Source of the DNA: Blakeslea trispora
Taxonomy: Eukaryota > Mucoromycota > Mucoromycetes > Mucorales > Choanephoraceae
Reading direction: 5' to 3'
Length of the DNA: 64,000 nt
Assembly: GCA_025331445.1 (NCBI GenBank)
Contig: JAIWNE010000130.1
Coordinates: 27,950-91,949 of the forward strand
The position numbers and the translations under genes are program-made. Positions 21,601-33,398 of the stretch are shown here, one piece after another (within the stretch, counting starts at the first letter, position 1; each line of letters starts with the position of its first letter). The notes under the pieces are model-generated. The model did not search any database, was not told the origin of the DNA, and saw only the letters and a list, made by a program, of their open reading frames with translations.

Positions 21601-22007
21601 CCATAGATCCCGTCTTTTTCTTACCTATGACTCAGAAAGAACAAAGACGACTACTGAGGTAGCGGATGAATTGGTTACCTGGTAGAAAGTCAGATTGCCA
21701 TTGTGGAGGCGAAATGAGTCGCTACCATTTCCTTACCTGTCCAGCAATACCTCCATCATACTGGGACCACCTTCAGCGTGCATCCCCCAACAACATTCAC
21801 CCCTTCGACATACTTCTTCGGGAATTACCCACCAAAAAACCAACAACTGTTGAAGAAAAACAAAAATTATTACAAAAGTGGCAACCTCTTTGGACTGATC
21901 TGTTGAACATTCTTTACCTCATCGACCAGATCTGCCACAAAAGCCAAGAGCCTTTCGAACCTGAACCCGATAAGGGTCAGCTCTTCTACGATTGGCTTCT
22001 ACAATAA
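18639..22007 (+). CDS. LINE ORF2: endonuclease - reverse transcriptase - zinc knuckle, one in-frame amber stop
   Basis: An APE-type endonuclease occupies about aa 1-230 (ITETWLP, LCGDFNARMG, GSDHKLMVFSF), so the catalytic Glu, Asp/Asn and His residues are present. RT occupies about aa 490-780 (SYRPISLTSVFRKVMEY, FLDIAKAYDTVD, GVLQGSILSP, and FADDVALLAD at 20,817). TAG at 21,660-21,662 interrupts the frame after RRLLR. The same frame then runs 114 codons to 22,007 with RMNWLPGRKSDCHCGGEM and a CxC...HxxxxC knuckle typical of LINE C-termini. Thus the full ORF is 1122 sense codons with one nonsense codon. The start follows from the TAATG overlap with ORF1. The protein would nick DNA and prime cDNA synthesis at the nick. 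Confidence 0.88.
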
Positions 22008-22500
22008 CAAAAAAACAAAAAAAAAAAATCTACTAAAGCAAACAGAAAAAAAATATATTTTTTTTTAAAAAAAAAAAAAAGTATCAAAATTTCAAAAATC
22101 CAAAAAAAAAAAAAATTAAATTCATTTCCAAAATTTCCTGTCAGCCTCTGTCACTGCTCAACCTCACCACTCTCTCTCTCGCCCTTCCGCTGTTCAACTC
22201 ACCACTTCTCATCTAGCCAAAGCATTAGCAATTCTGACCTCTGCTACCTTGTAACCTCTAATCATTCCAAAACCGAGGATAGTTCGTTCTGCGTTCAATC
22301 CTTGCTCTAGCTCCTTCTTTTTTTATTTTGTTTTTATTTTCCTCTACCACCAACTTCTGTCCCTTTTTATTTTTCCCCTTTTGGGTTTTTTATATCTTTC
22401 CTTTCAATCTCAGATATCTGTATTTTATTTTGCCCGACTTATGGGATCGTTTACAGTATCCTTATTCTCGCCTGCATGAATAAACTTAACATTCACCTTA
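22008..22500 (+). other. LINE 3' UTR / A-rich tail region
   Basis: A- and T-runs at 22,010-22,115, then pyrimidine-rich sequence and AATAAA near 22,479. The exact 3' end and target duplication are not resolved. Confidence 0.4.
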
Positions 22501-22579
22501 ACCAACCGCGCATTTCTCTTTTGTCAGTTTCACGTAGGTATGAGGTTTTTATAATTTAGTTATAACGCAATACACCCAA

Positions 22580-22620
22580 CCCGTGTCGGACGCACGTCCG
22601 ACACGTGCGGCTAACACGGG
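22580..22620. other. GC-rich double hairpin
   Basis: A perfect 9-bp stem GTGTCGGAC/GTCCGACAC (22,583-22,591 with 22,596-22,604, 4-nt loop) lies inside CCCGTGT...ACACGGG (22,580-22,586 with 22,614-22,620). It stands out in AT-rich surroundings. No terminator or element assignment is possible. Confidence 0.5.
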
Positions 22621-23071
22621 CATATTTTTTCAACTTTTGATTTTAACTATGAAAGTTGCGGTTTTTTTTGGCAGATATATAGATGTATCTTCTAGGCTTC
22701 CAAAACTTTTTACAGATTTAAAATTGGATGTATAATTTATCTGTTAAGTCAAGCGATTAAACAAGATTAAAGAGATGGTTTTATTCAGTGCAAGGATGAG
22801 ATGTCAATATAAATTATGTTTGGTAACACAGAACAAGATCTGTATTTGATTTAGTAATATATCGAATATTATATGATGTATGTTCAATACGATACATCAG
22901 GATGTATTTTCATAAAGTTATTACCATTTACATTTCTTTTATCATTTCACTGCTTAAAGAAATTTCGCTCTTTAAATTTTTTGGCAGTGATTTTTTCTCT
23001 GCTTAAGATTTTGAAGCAACTTGATTTTCTTAATGCTGAGGAGTTTGAAATGTCTTGTCATTTTTTCTTCA

Positions 23072-23142
23072 TTGATTTCATTGATTTTATTGATTTTATT
23101 GATTTCATTGATTTTATTGATTTTATTGATTTTATTAAATAC
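23072..23142. repeat. ATTGATTTT-type tandem repeat
   Basis: About eight units of a 9-bp TTGATTTTA/TTGATTTCA repeat. It produces open frames of (DFI)n that are not genes. Confidence 0.85.
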
Positions 23143-23356
23143 TTTTATTGTAATCATTACTCTTCTATCTACTTCTTTATTTTATTACGGCTATTTTCTA
23201 TTGATGATGATGCTTTATTTAAGAGATCTAATAGCCCAAAACTTTGTACTTTATTATTATGGCTATAGATCATAATGAACGAGGATTAAAAAATAAAAAA
23301 AAAAGGAAAAAAAAAAGGTCATAGTTAGTACACATCAGGTTAGTAAAAGACATCAA

Positions 23357-24966
23357 GTTAGTAGACATTGCATGTACACGCACACAGGAATAGAAAGAAA
23401 AAAGGGGTTAGTAGACATTGCATGTACACGCACACAGGAATAGGAAAAAAAAATGAGGTTAGTAGCGTAAGCTTGCACAGCATATTCCAATATCCTCAAT
23501 GATGCTGATTCACTATATATGCTGGTCCATAGCGATGCTGGTCCACTATAGATGCTGATCCACTATAGATGCTGATCCACTATAGATGCTGATCCACTAT
23601 AGATGCTGATCCACTATAGATGCTGATCCACTATAGATGCTGATCCACTATAGATGCTGATCCATAACAATGCTGGTCCTCAATGATGCTGGTCCTTAAA
23701 AATGCTGGTCCATAGCAATGCTGGTCCATAGCAATGCTGGTCCATAGCAATGCTGGTCCACTATAGATGCTGATCGTCTATGATGCTGGTTTACATCTCG
23801 ACCGGTATAGAAGCAACCACGTCTTGAATACCTGCAAAGAAAAGAAAAAGGTCTTATTAGTATCCGTAATTCAGAAAGATAGCATGATTACCCGATTCAC
23901 TGCACAGCATAACACCAGGTCACCGAAAAGCATCAGAGGCAAAGACCAAAAGACCAGAGAGACCAAAAGACCAGAAAGCCAGAACGCCAGAAAGCCAATA
24001 GAGGATAAGCCAAGTCTTGAATACCTGCAAAAAAAGAAGAAAAGAAAAGTTATTGTCTGTGATTTCAAGAAAGATAGTATAGTCACCTAGTTTTGCCGGA
24101 CAACAAAAGACGCGTCGTAGCACTTGTAAGCATCAAACCAGAAGGACCAGAGCATAAGCCAAAAATACCGGAGGACCATTTTTGTGATGATTGCAAAGTG
24201 ATTCCAAAGTGATTTCAAAGATGAGCGGAATCGCGTTTGAAACAAAAGAATAACCAGAACTAGTAAACCAGGTGCTTAGTATAACAGCTTTTAGGGTGAC
24301 AAAGTCAGAAATATAGGTTACATACCAAGACTTGCATTCTTGTCGTGCTTGAGAGCCTGATTCCGAAGATGAGCAAGATGGTGATCGAGAGATGAGGGTA
24401 ACCAGAATTAGCAAAGAAGAAAAAAAAAAAAAGGTCGTGTAGTAAAAAGCGGTATAACCAAAAGACCATACGACCAAAAGACCAGAGCATCATAGTAACC
24501 TAGAAAGCCAGTAGAGTGCAAACCAAGTCTTGAATAGCTGTATAAAAGAAATAAGGTGTATGTCAGTATCCGTAAGTCAAGTAAGGTAGCATAGTCACCT
24601 AGTTCTTCTGAACAACAAAAGACGCGCCGTATCACTTGCAAACACCAAACCGGTAAACCAGAGTATAAGCGGAGCACACCAGAACAGCATTTTTGTCAGT
24701 CTTGAGTACCTGATGTTGAAGATGAGCAACATCGCTTGAGAGATGAGGACTACAGAACGAGAGAAAGGCTCTTAGTGTAACGGCTTTTAAGGAAAGACAT
24801 GGTCAAGAATATGCGATAGTCACCTAGCCAAACGGTTTCTTCTTCTTCTAGTTCTTCTAATTCTTCTTCTTCTTCGGTATACACCAGCAGTAACCACCAT
24901 GAAGGATCTATAACCTATACCTATGTGCGTGTACATGTCTATTTTACCTGATGTCTACTAATCAGA
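23357..24966. repeat. Possible non-autonomous element with TIR-like ends and internal minisatellites
   Basis: The left side carries a 37-bp direct duplication (23,357-23,393 and 23,407-23,443) starting GTTAGTAGACATTGC and containing ATGTACACGCACACAGG. The right side, about 24,915-24,962 inverted, reads TTAGTAGACATC...ATGTACACGCACATAGG. The interior has no gene. It holds a 17-bp minisatellite (23,520-23,780), AAGACCAGA-rich repeats (23,940-24,490) and TTC-rich sequence (24,835-24,880). The right part recurs inverted at 61.7-62.1 kb. Confidence 0.45.
23520..23785. repeat. 17-bp minisatellite (ACTATAGATGCTGATCC)
   Basis: Roughly eight near-perfect units, grading at both sides into a related ATGCTGGTCCATAGCA variant. 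Confidence 0.9.
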
Positions 24967-25195
24967 GAGAGAGAAAAATTTTTTTTAAAAAAAAAAAAAA
25001 AGACAAGAAAAATTCCCTCCCTCAAGCGTGGGCGGACATTGAACACCCATTTTTTTTTTAAAAAACGTGTTTTCAGCCCTTTCCTCCAAAGTGCGTCAAC
25101 ACAGTGAGAAAAACAGAAATAAACATCCTCCCCCCGCCCGCTCATAGTGCTTGTACCATCGTCGGGGTTTTAAAAATTTTAATTTTAGAGTCCGC
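24725..25195 (+). repeat. Inverted repeat arm 1
   Basis: From CATCGCTTGAGAGATGAGGAC through TTC-rich DNA, ACACCAGCAGTAACCACC and CAAGCGTGGGCGGACATTG to CAGCCCTTTCCTCCAAAG. All appears reverse-complemented at 61,670-62,105 with few changes over the core. Homology fades near 25,195. Confidence 0.85.
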
Positions 25196-26088
25196 ACTGC
25201 GCCTAATATTCTCCCCTTTTTAATAACAAATGAGATGAGTGATGTTGTTTGGGTTGTTTGAAGTTAAATTATTGTTAGTTTTAAGTTCTTGTTTTTTTTA
25301 AGCATGATATAATGAAAGGTGGAATTACCAGAGGATTAAAGTCGGAGCAATGTTGATGTTTGATTTTAACCCCCGCATGATGTTACTCAATGTAATTTTT
25401 TCTAATTTAGTTGCCTGTTAATTATTATGTAGTGTATGCATAGTAAGATACATTGCTTAGACACAAAGCATGATTGTATTCTACATTTTTTACATTCCTA
25501 TACCTGGATCAAATCATTGGAAAGTAACTTATGGTCGCGTACAGGTGATACCTAAGTTCTACCTATTGCATCCAAATAAGCTACTGAAAATGCCACTCAG
25601 TTTAACTGAGAATTGACAAACATGTTACAAACCACCTCTCTGTTTTATTGATATCAATCTGAACTTTGATACGTTTGACATAGTGCTTGTGTCGTCGGAT
25701 GCTTGATAATCCGGTAGAAGGACAATGTCGGGGTCTAATTTATATTTCAAACCCTTTGCGATGATGCATAATAGGTCTTGAGCTACGTTTCGTGGTCTTT
25801 AAGTTTTTTTACCATAAAGATAGCGCGTGTTCTAGATTAATTTATAGATCCGAGTCGACCAGAGTTCTTTGGTAAAGTTAAACAAGACGATTCTGTTTGA
25901 TTCCAAAGGCTACAATCTATTGAAGAGTGAGATTAGTTACTAATTGAATACGATGTCTTTTATTGCAAGTATATACCAACAACCGGACAACAACCTCTGA
26001 TGGCTTTCGTATAGATCTCCATATGAGTGTGCGTATCATATGAATATTCAACGAATTGAAAAAGATTTGAGTTGCAATTGCTGTCCAC
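25196..26088. other. No feature recognised
   Basis: AT-rich sequence; no ORF, repeat or RNA gene that I can support. Confidence 0.5.
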
Positions 26089-26090
26089 TA

Positions 26091-26246
26091 CAGTAGTCGC
26101 TCTATTTAAGGGTAGCCAAAAATTTTGAAAATCTCACCCTTAAATAGAATTGGTTTTAGAGCTTGTATTGATGAATTCTTTTCGGAAACCCACACTTGTA
26201 TAGAGAATACCCTTCAACAGAACACCCTTAAATAGAGCGACTACTG
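26091..26246. mobile_element. pogo/Tigger-type MITE, copy 1 (156 bp)
   Basis: Ends CAGTAGTCGCTCTATTTAAG and its inverse ...GAGCGACTACTG, flanked by TA on both sides (26,089-90 and 26,247-48). CAGTAG...CTACTG termini with TA duplication are typical of pogo-like elements. No coding capacity. A second copy lies at 29,877-30,049. Confidence 0.85.
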
Positions 26247-26248
26247 TA

Positions 26249-29200
26249 GTAACTTGATTGATCCAGAAGTTTTAGCTCTGAGCAAAGCCACATTTAATTG
26301 GTCCTGACCAGAAAAATAGTTTGAGAGTCACATACCAAAGTCATCTGAAGCCTGTTCCTATTCTTTGTTAATTGGCATTCTGTATTTTGTGCAAACAATC
26401 GTCTGACAAGTTGTTTTTAAACTTGGTAAATAGCTTGAATAGATTTGTGGATAATCAAAAGGTTATGTCTGTGCAAAGTCAACTTTCAAGCAAAGTTGCT
26501 AAAGAACGTACTGCTACTTCGGTTATACAGTGCTCCCACTGAGCGTCTTGCTAAATTAGCACAAGTGCTTCTATTGCCAATCAGTAAATGGAATACACAG
26601 CATCATTTAGATCTGTTGAATCAGCAAAGCATTGGGCACCAGAAGCAAGGTAAAGAAGCATATGTAGGTAATGCCTTTTAGCTTATTTGGATGTGATTGT
26701 TTAGACAAGACAGATTGGATTGCCATTTTTACCTGATGTTCAGTGTCAATCTTTGCTACCATGCCAGACGTAATGTTGCAAGAAATCTAGGATAAACAAT
26801 GGTTCTGGTAGCCGAATTAATTCTATTTACCTTCATATAAGCGGTGAGTGTTGATTTTAACTTTTTTATTATAAAACACTGCTTGTTGATTTTCATAGTG
26901 TACTTGTAGACTTTAATATGCTAATTAGTATATCTGAGGACGATAATAAAATGATCTAACATGTCTCTAGGACTGACACTTGTCTCGCATTGAAGCATAG
27001 ATTCATCTTATTTTTCTCTTCAGGAGAAAAAGCTGCTCTAATATCACCCTTATAGACATATTCGATAATGTACATGATAGCACCTGGAAGGTAAACGACT
27101 CATCGTCGATACAAATGCTGAATTTGCCACAAAGATATAGATTGTATGGAGCAATCCAAGGCGTATTTAACAGCTCTACCATATACGTATTCATTAACTG
27201 TTTCTTCATGATTTTAACAAACTTCATGTTGAACAATTCAGTGCAAGAACTTAGACAACTGGAGGCATGTTGTGCATTCTAAAGCTTTCGCTGAATCTCC
27301 AGCCAAGTTAGGCTGTGGTTTTACAGTGCTGAAAAGATCAGGTTTACCAAAGCGTCAAAAAATGCTAACAGCATCTTGGTAATTCTGATGAGAAAGATGA
27401 GGGAGGTTTTTAGAACTGAGCCAAATTATTAAGCAAGAACTACAACATGTTATAGTAGACACTTTATTGTAAAGCTTGACAATATCTCATTTTTAATGAT
27501 CCAGCAGCTGCTTTATCTTGATACAACAGGTTACAATATAAGGACTCATAGTGCTGATTGGTTTTGCTTGTTCTGGGAAGGATTTCATCACCTTTTGAAT
27601 AAACATTTACATCTCAACTGATAGTAGCTTCGTTACTAACTTTGATCAATCCAATTCTAGAGTACCCAAACGTTCTGTTGTACCGCCTTCTATCATATGA
27701 AACTTCTTACAAAAACACCATCTTAACCTTATACAGCTCTTGATACCTTTGAGATTGTTTTGTTGTTCCTCAGCAAATTAAGGTATGTTTTTATTCAGCT
27801 CATCAAAAGGTTTTATAGTATGCATTACGTCTTGAGTCTGCTGCAAGGCGTTCGAATTCATGTCAGAGAAGTTGGATGCTCTATTTTAAAGCTCAATGAT
27901 GGAGTTGTGAAGATGGATTTGAGCAGATATAGGTGCCATCATATCCTCAGGAAGGGCAAATCCAGTCAAAATATTAGAAATGTCTTCAATGTGAAAGTTG
28001 TAATTATCAGATTTCATGTTAACAAGACTCAAATCAAGCTTTTCACCCAATGAAGCAAAGCTGAGAAACATGTCATAAGAACTAATACTATTCTTAAGTT
28101 CAGTTGAATTCTAGTCTCTTGAATTTTGGTCTCTTGGTGTCTACAAAGAAGCCAAAACTTGTGGTGTTACACATAAGGGCTCAACAATAGCTGATCCGTT
28201 ATCACAGAGCAACTGCAACTGTGGTCAAACATTATTTGAATGCGAAGTGCGCTCTTCAATTTGCATAAGAGCAATGCATTTATATCAAAGAACATTGATC
28301 TCACCTAGAGTATCTCTCTCAGTTAGAATTTCGGCAGACACTTAAACTAGCGTAAGTCTGATATACACATAAAAGTGAAATTTACGGCAATAAGTTAAGA
28401 TGACACATGAGTTGCAGACGTATTGCTCAGGAGCATTTGTAGTTGTTTCTTGGGCTCCGTCTTCAATAAGAGTACTTTCAATCTTCTCAACCAAATTGAC
28501 GATATTGAGTTTGTTGGGCATAATTGATGGGTTTTGAGACGATGACTTACTTGTCTACATCTTATGCAAGTGCGTCGCAAATCAATATTACTGTGGAATG
28601 AGTGCAGCGTACTTGATTATGTTTGTTCCAATGAAGGCAATTTCGTTTAGTCATCTCATGCTTTGCATTTTGTGCAAGGAGAGTGCAATTGAACATTTAA
28701 ACAAACGAAATGACTATCTTAACCCGTGCTAATTTGTGCTTGTAGTGTTCAAAGCTTTACGTTATATACAAAAATCTAGTTTTAAAATCCATTTACGTAT
28801 CATTGTGGCCAACAACAGTAACCTGTCAACAGACATTATTACTTAACATAGATAGACATGCTGGAACATGAAATAACAACCAGCAGAAACAGATGTTTTG
28901 AAAGAACAGATACAATGAACTTAAGTCATGATGTAGAGTGTGAAACTGATTTCGTAAGCCAGTACGCACTTGTATGTGCTTCAAATAAGAGATAAAAAAA
29001 GTTGACTGGCGAACAAGCCATACTATCATAGAAGCTTAAGAAGGACTCTAAGCGACAGTCAACAACTTTAATTACAATCTTTCGTTTTGTTGATATAAAC
29101 TATGTTGCTATTACAATCTCAGTAGATAAAACTCATCACTGTTACTTCTAAAAATATTGTCGTGTTACATTTGTTACTTTTGCACAGAATGCTCTGGGTC

Positions 29201-29640
29201 TACGGATTAGCATTATCAGAGTCATACGGTACAAATAAAGCCTGTTCTTTTCAGTATTGTAGAAATGATGTAGTACATAGGTTTTTCTCACTCAACCATA
29301 GTCTCGCAAACATTAATCTTATTTCCATGACATCTGTTTTTACGCATTAATTCCTTAAAACTGTCAAATGGCCCTACAAGTGCATTTGGTTGTTAAGCAT
29401 TGGAGTGCTGGATACCACATACCAATTTGTTGATGCACTAGCAAAGCAAGGTTTGATTTCTGTACTGTTACTCGTTTAATGAGGCTGTGAAAGAACACGG
29501 CTGAGTGCATTGACCTCTCTTCATTCACTCGCGCATCCATACATTGGTGTATACTCACACAACACTATCGGAGCTGGAATTTAGCTACACTAACTTTTAT
29601 TTGAAAACTAAACCTACTGTTATGCACAAATTGGTGCTTA
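26249..29640. other. Gene-poor stretch, no supported gene
   Basis: Only short ORFs under 100 codons in mixed frames, none recognisable. No tandem repeat of note. Possibly ancient decayed repeats. Confidence 0.5.
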
Positions 29641-29876
29641 CTTCTCTTCATTAAGTGACCAATCAGTTGTAATCAATATCAAAAGCTCTACTTAATAAGA
29701 CTATGAGGCTTATAATAGTGACTATGTCAACTTTAGCATTTGGGAGATGGCGAGATGTTTTTTACTCAAAAACGTGTGGTGAAAAGGTTATAGACAGATT
29801 ATGCTAGACTACGAGTTCGTTTTTCCTGTAAGAATAATGGGACATAAGTTACCGTAATGTAATCTGAAGAGTACTA

Positions 29877-30049
29877 CAGTAGTCGCTCTATTTAAGGGTG
29901 TTCTGTTGAAGGGTATTCTCTATACAAGTGTGGGTTTCCGAAAAGAATTCATCAATACAAGCTCTAAAACCAATTCTATTTAAGGGTATTCTCTATTTAA
30001 GGGTGAGATTTTCAAGATCTTTGGCTACCCTTAAATAGAGCGACTACTT
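29877..30049. mobile_element. pogo/Tigger-type MITE, copy 2 (173 bp, opposite orientation)
   Basis: Same family as 26,091-26,246 but inverted, with an extra ATTCTATTTAAGGGT unit. The right terminus is CTACTT instead of CTACTG. TA on both sides (29,875-76 and 30,050-51). Confidence 0.85.
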
Positions 30050-30053
30050 TAGT

Positions 30054-30880
30054 CGACCTACTCGCTACGCTCGTTTTACGGTCGTCGTCGCCTTCGGTTT
30101 GGATCCTGGTTCTCCCTTTTATTACCCACACTCAAACTTGCATGACATTTTGATGATAAAGTATTATTTAAAAAATAACGATATTTTTTTTTTACAAAAA
30201 GTGCAGGATAAAAGATTTTAAGTAGTTTTATTGAAGTAGAGCACCAATTTCTTGAACGTCAGCGCATTGAGAGAATATAATATATAACTGACCATGTCTG
30301 AATAAAGAAAAACGAAAATCAAATTTTTTAATAGTCATGTTAAAGCTTAGCTTGATAGGAAATTGCTTTTTTGACAAAGTAAACGGATGATTACCTCCCA
30401 AAGTAGTAATGCTTATTTCATGAGTACTCTCGGTTTGCTTATAATCATTGCTCGGATCATTCATCATTGCAACTTCAAGGACTTACTGAACGAATTCTTT
30501 TTAAGATTAGCCTACAACCATTGCCAAGACCTCTTTGAGGACCAAAATTTTTTAAGTAGCGTTGTAATACACCCTAATTTTAAAGTTGACCTGAAAGGTA
30601 GGAAATTGCTTGTGCTTGTTGTTTGTATATGTTCGTTTGAAACTCTATAGACCTCAATGTTACTGATGTCTTCATCAAAATAATCAGCTTTATCAGAAGA
30701 GATTGAATTTACAGGCTATTTTGTACCAAATGAAGCAACAAATGAAGCAATTTTTCGTCTGTACAATCTACAATGACATTCCTAAAAGTAAAATTATAAA
30801 ATATATACTAAAGGCTTGCATTGTCAACTACTTGGATGAAATTATTTTGAAGATGTACTTTGGCAATGAATTGATTCAAT
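30054..30880. other. No gene recognised
   Basis: Begins with a short GC-rich CTCGCTACGCTCG..CGTCGTCGCC segment, a pattern that looks repeat-derived; the rest is AT-rich with short ORFs only. Confidence 0.4.
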
Positions 30881-30881
30881 C

Positions 30882-31028
30882 TTGCTTCGCGTGAGGGGGA
30901 GGGACAACTCTCCCCCTTAAACCCCCTCCCAGCTGGCTTAAGCTTAATCTGCTGTTCCTGACCGTTAATGGCTTCGCGCGAGGGGGAGGGACGACCCTCC
31001 CCCTTAAACCCCCTCCCAGCCTGGTTTA
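30882..31028. repeat. GC-rich tandem doublet
   Basis: Two units (30,885-30,935 and 30,971-31,022) of CTTCGCG-GAGGGGGAGGGAC...CTCCCCCTTAAACCCCCTCCCAGC. Each has an internal GGGGGAGGG/CTCCCCC foldback. Unusual base composition for the region. Confidence 0.75.
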
Positions 31029-31629
31029 GGCTCAATCTATGTAATGTATTCATTGCTCATCCGCGTCGGGGTACTAAGTGTTTATATCACGTGATCTGAA
31101 AATAATTAAATCGATTTTTCAGTATATATATGATGATGATGATGATAATGATAAGCGTAAGTGAATTCTATGTCAGGATAGTTTGGGTGAGACTAAGGGC
31201 GTTAAGTTGGGAATGTTGAGATTTAAGATGCAAGGTGTAAGATGTAAGTATACCTGCGCTTTGCTGCCTTGCTTGATCATGAGAAGTAAAAAAAAAAACT
31301 GTAATTTGCATCAAAAGCCATGTTGTCGATTGGATCAACTGAGTAAGCAAACGCCGTAGAAGTCTATAACTATTGGCTTGATAAGTTTTTTGTCAGGTAG
31401 TAAAAGCAGAGACAATGAAAATCATAGACAGCAATGGAATAACAACCCAAAAAAGAAAATCGAACGATTTATTCTCCCATTTAATTTCTTTGATCTACTA
31501 TTCTTTATTTTCATTGTCTTGGTTTTTATTCTTTCATCAACACACACACACACACACATTCATACATACTTGGATATAACTCAAAGAGTCATCCTGGATC
31601 CAGATGGGGATACAAAAGGTGGTGAACTA

Positions 31630-33390
31630 GACTCAGCTTGAGCACTGTGTCTATCTTGTTGCAGAAGATCCAGTCTGATCAGATTAGCTTTACAACCCTT
31701 CGATCCATTCTAGCTATGTACTTGTGTTCATTTCTTTTCTTCTCTGCTCTACTCTGCTCTTCTCTGCTCTATTATGCTCTACTATGCTCTCACTTTTTGC
31801 TTTGCTTCGTTGTCTGTGTTCTTTGATTCTTCTCAGTCCTTTGATGTTGTGATGACCTTTCGCTTGGCTTATAGTAAATCTAACTCCTAGTTGCTTGTTC
31901 TTCTCTGCCCTCTGCTATTCTACATCTTCATCCTTGTCACCCATCAAACCATCAAACCATCAAACCATCAAACCATCAAACCATCAAACCATCAAACCAT
32001 CAAATCATCAGACCATCTCATTGTATACCGCCTGTTCCAATGACCAAAGCTGATTTCTTATCGCCAACTTTCACAGATAAAGTCAAGCCATCATACATGC
32101 CACTCACTGTTTGCAATTCTAGCATTGCTTGGCTCCTAACATATGAACTGCTCGCCTTTGCTGCATCGTACAAAATACCTGGCTCATTTGTTTGCACTAC
32201 AGATAAGAAGATGAAACGAAAACGAAGAGCGACCCATTGCGATCTCAGTGTCTATGACAGCCTATTGTCAAGAACAGATACCTTCAGACTTATGATCAGT
32301 GACACTAGCAACATATCATGACTGATGGCATTTGAGTGCGCAATCAGCATCAACGAGATCCATAATCCGGGTGCTTTTTCTTGAGCGATGATAACGATGG
32401 TGACAGTGATGGTGACAGTGATGGCGGCAGTGATGGGGTGTTGGTGTTGGTGTTGGTGTTGGTGTTGGTATTGTTGCTACTACCTGGTCGTTCTGATTTA
32501 GTTGAACCCATATGATTGAATCGTTAATGACCAGAAGAGGCGTGTCTGGCATATAGCTTATACATCGTCAGAGAGATAGCGTGATAAAGAGAAACAAAAA
32601 CAAAGACGAAAAAAAAAGCTGGAATTGCGTTGAGAAAATAGAAATCTAGAGCAATCACTACGGCTGAAGGGGAACGAGACAGAGGAATACTGTCTTGGCT
32701 TGTTGTCTCTGCCATCACGTTCGATTGGATCTTTTTCAATCTTTCAATCTTTTGTTTTTTAGAGCGTTTTTTTTTTTTTTTTCAAAAAAGCCCTTTAGAA
32801 TTTGTGAGCGAAAATCATCGTGTCCCGTTTTCAGAAAGCAGTCACTAAAAGGGGTAGAGGAAGGTTTTTATAGTGATGTTTTATATGTAATTCTCGTATT
32901 TTTACCTTTTTTTTTCGTGTCTGGTTTTTCAAGCCAATCAGAATTAACGGTTTTAAGAGAGAGGTTTTTTTTTTTTCAAGTAAATAGAGTATAGCTTTAC
33001 GATGTATGATGCATTTGACATATGTCATATTGGAGTTACTCAAAAAAAGAAATCGTACAGAACTGCTTTTACAACATATGAGATTGAGTTTCTGAAAACC
33101 ACAAACAATAAAAACTATGCGCTGTTAATACCTTTGAAGTATTCATGTCATGGTTGAAGCATCAAGCACAATGTGGTCAACTTGAAGTCCATAGGATCAA
33201 AACAAATCAGTCTATTGGTAATTATAATTGTAAAGACGTATCTTCTCATTTGTTATGACTTGCAAGCGTAGACCAAAACCTGTGTTTAAACTGATAAAGT
33301 GAACTCTGGTTTTTGCCTGAGATTCAAGCGCGTTCCTTATAAATTTAAACTTTTGTGTCATTTCTCTTTTTAGCATTCTTTTTTTATACT
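31630..33390. other. Simple-repeat rich stretch; short ORFs of uncertain status
   Basis: Holds CTCTGCTCTA-type repeats (31,740-31,795), about eight units of CATCAAACC (31,942-32,010) and GTTGGT repeats (32,437-32,467). An ORF at 32,040-32,321 (+, 93 aa, starts MTKADFLSP, basic KKMKRKRR) and one at 32,524-32,739 (-, 71 aa, one hydrophobic segment) are not low complexity throughout, but I recognise neither. Confidence 0.35.
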
Positions 33391-33398
33391 CCACCATT

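Larger units (their letters stand above)
29700..31700. repeat. Diverged segmental duplicate of 48,500-50,520 (copy 1)
   Basis: Shared blocks in the same order: ACTTTAGCAT..GGGAGATGGCGAGATG..AAAACGTGTG..GTTATAGACAG (29,725-29,810); GAGACTAAGGGCG..GATGCAAG (31,185-31,240); GCTTGATCATGA (31,272); a well-kept block 31,370-31,550 (GGTAGTAAAAGCAGAGACAA to TTCTTTCATCAACACAC) running into a CA repeat; and CTTTACAACC (31,690). Copy 1 also contains a MITE (29,877-30,049) and a GC-rich doublet (30,885-31,025) that copy 2 lacks. Confidence 0.65.

Noticed and set aside
22873..23268. 131-codon + strand frame with (DFI)n
   Set aside because: Driven by the ATTGATTTT repeat; no recognisable domain.
23520..23785. 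CRISPR-like regular repeat
   Set aside because: Units are directly adjacent with no unique spacers, and the genome is eukaryotic; it is a minisatellite.
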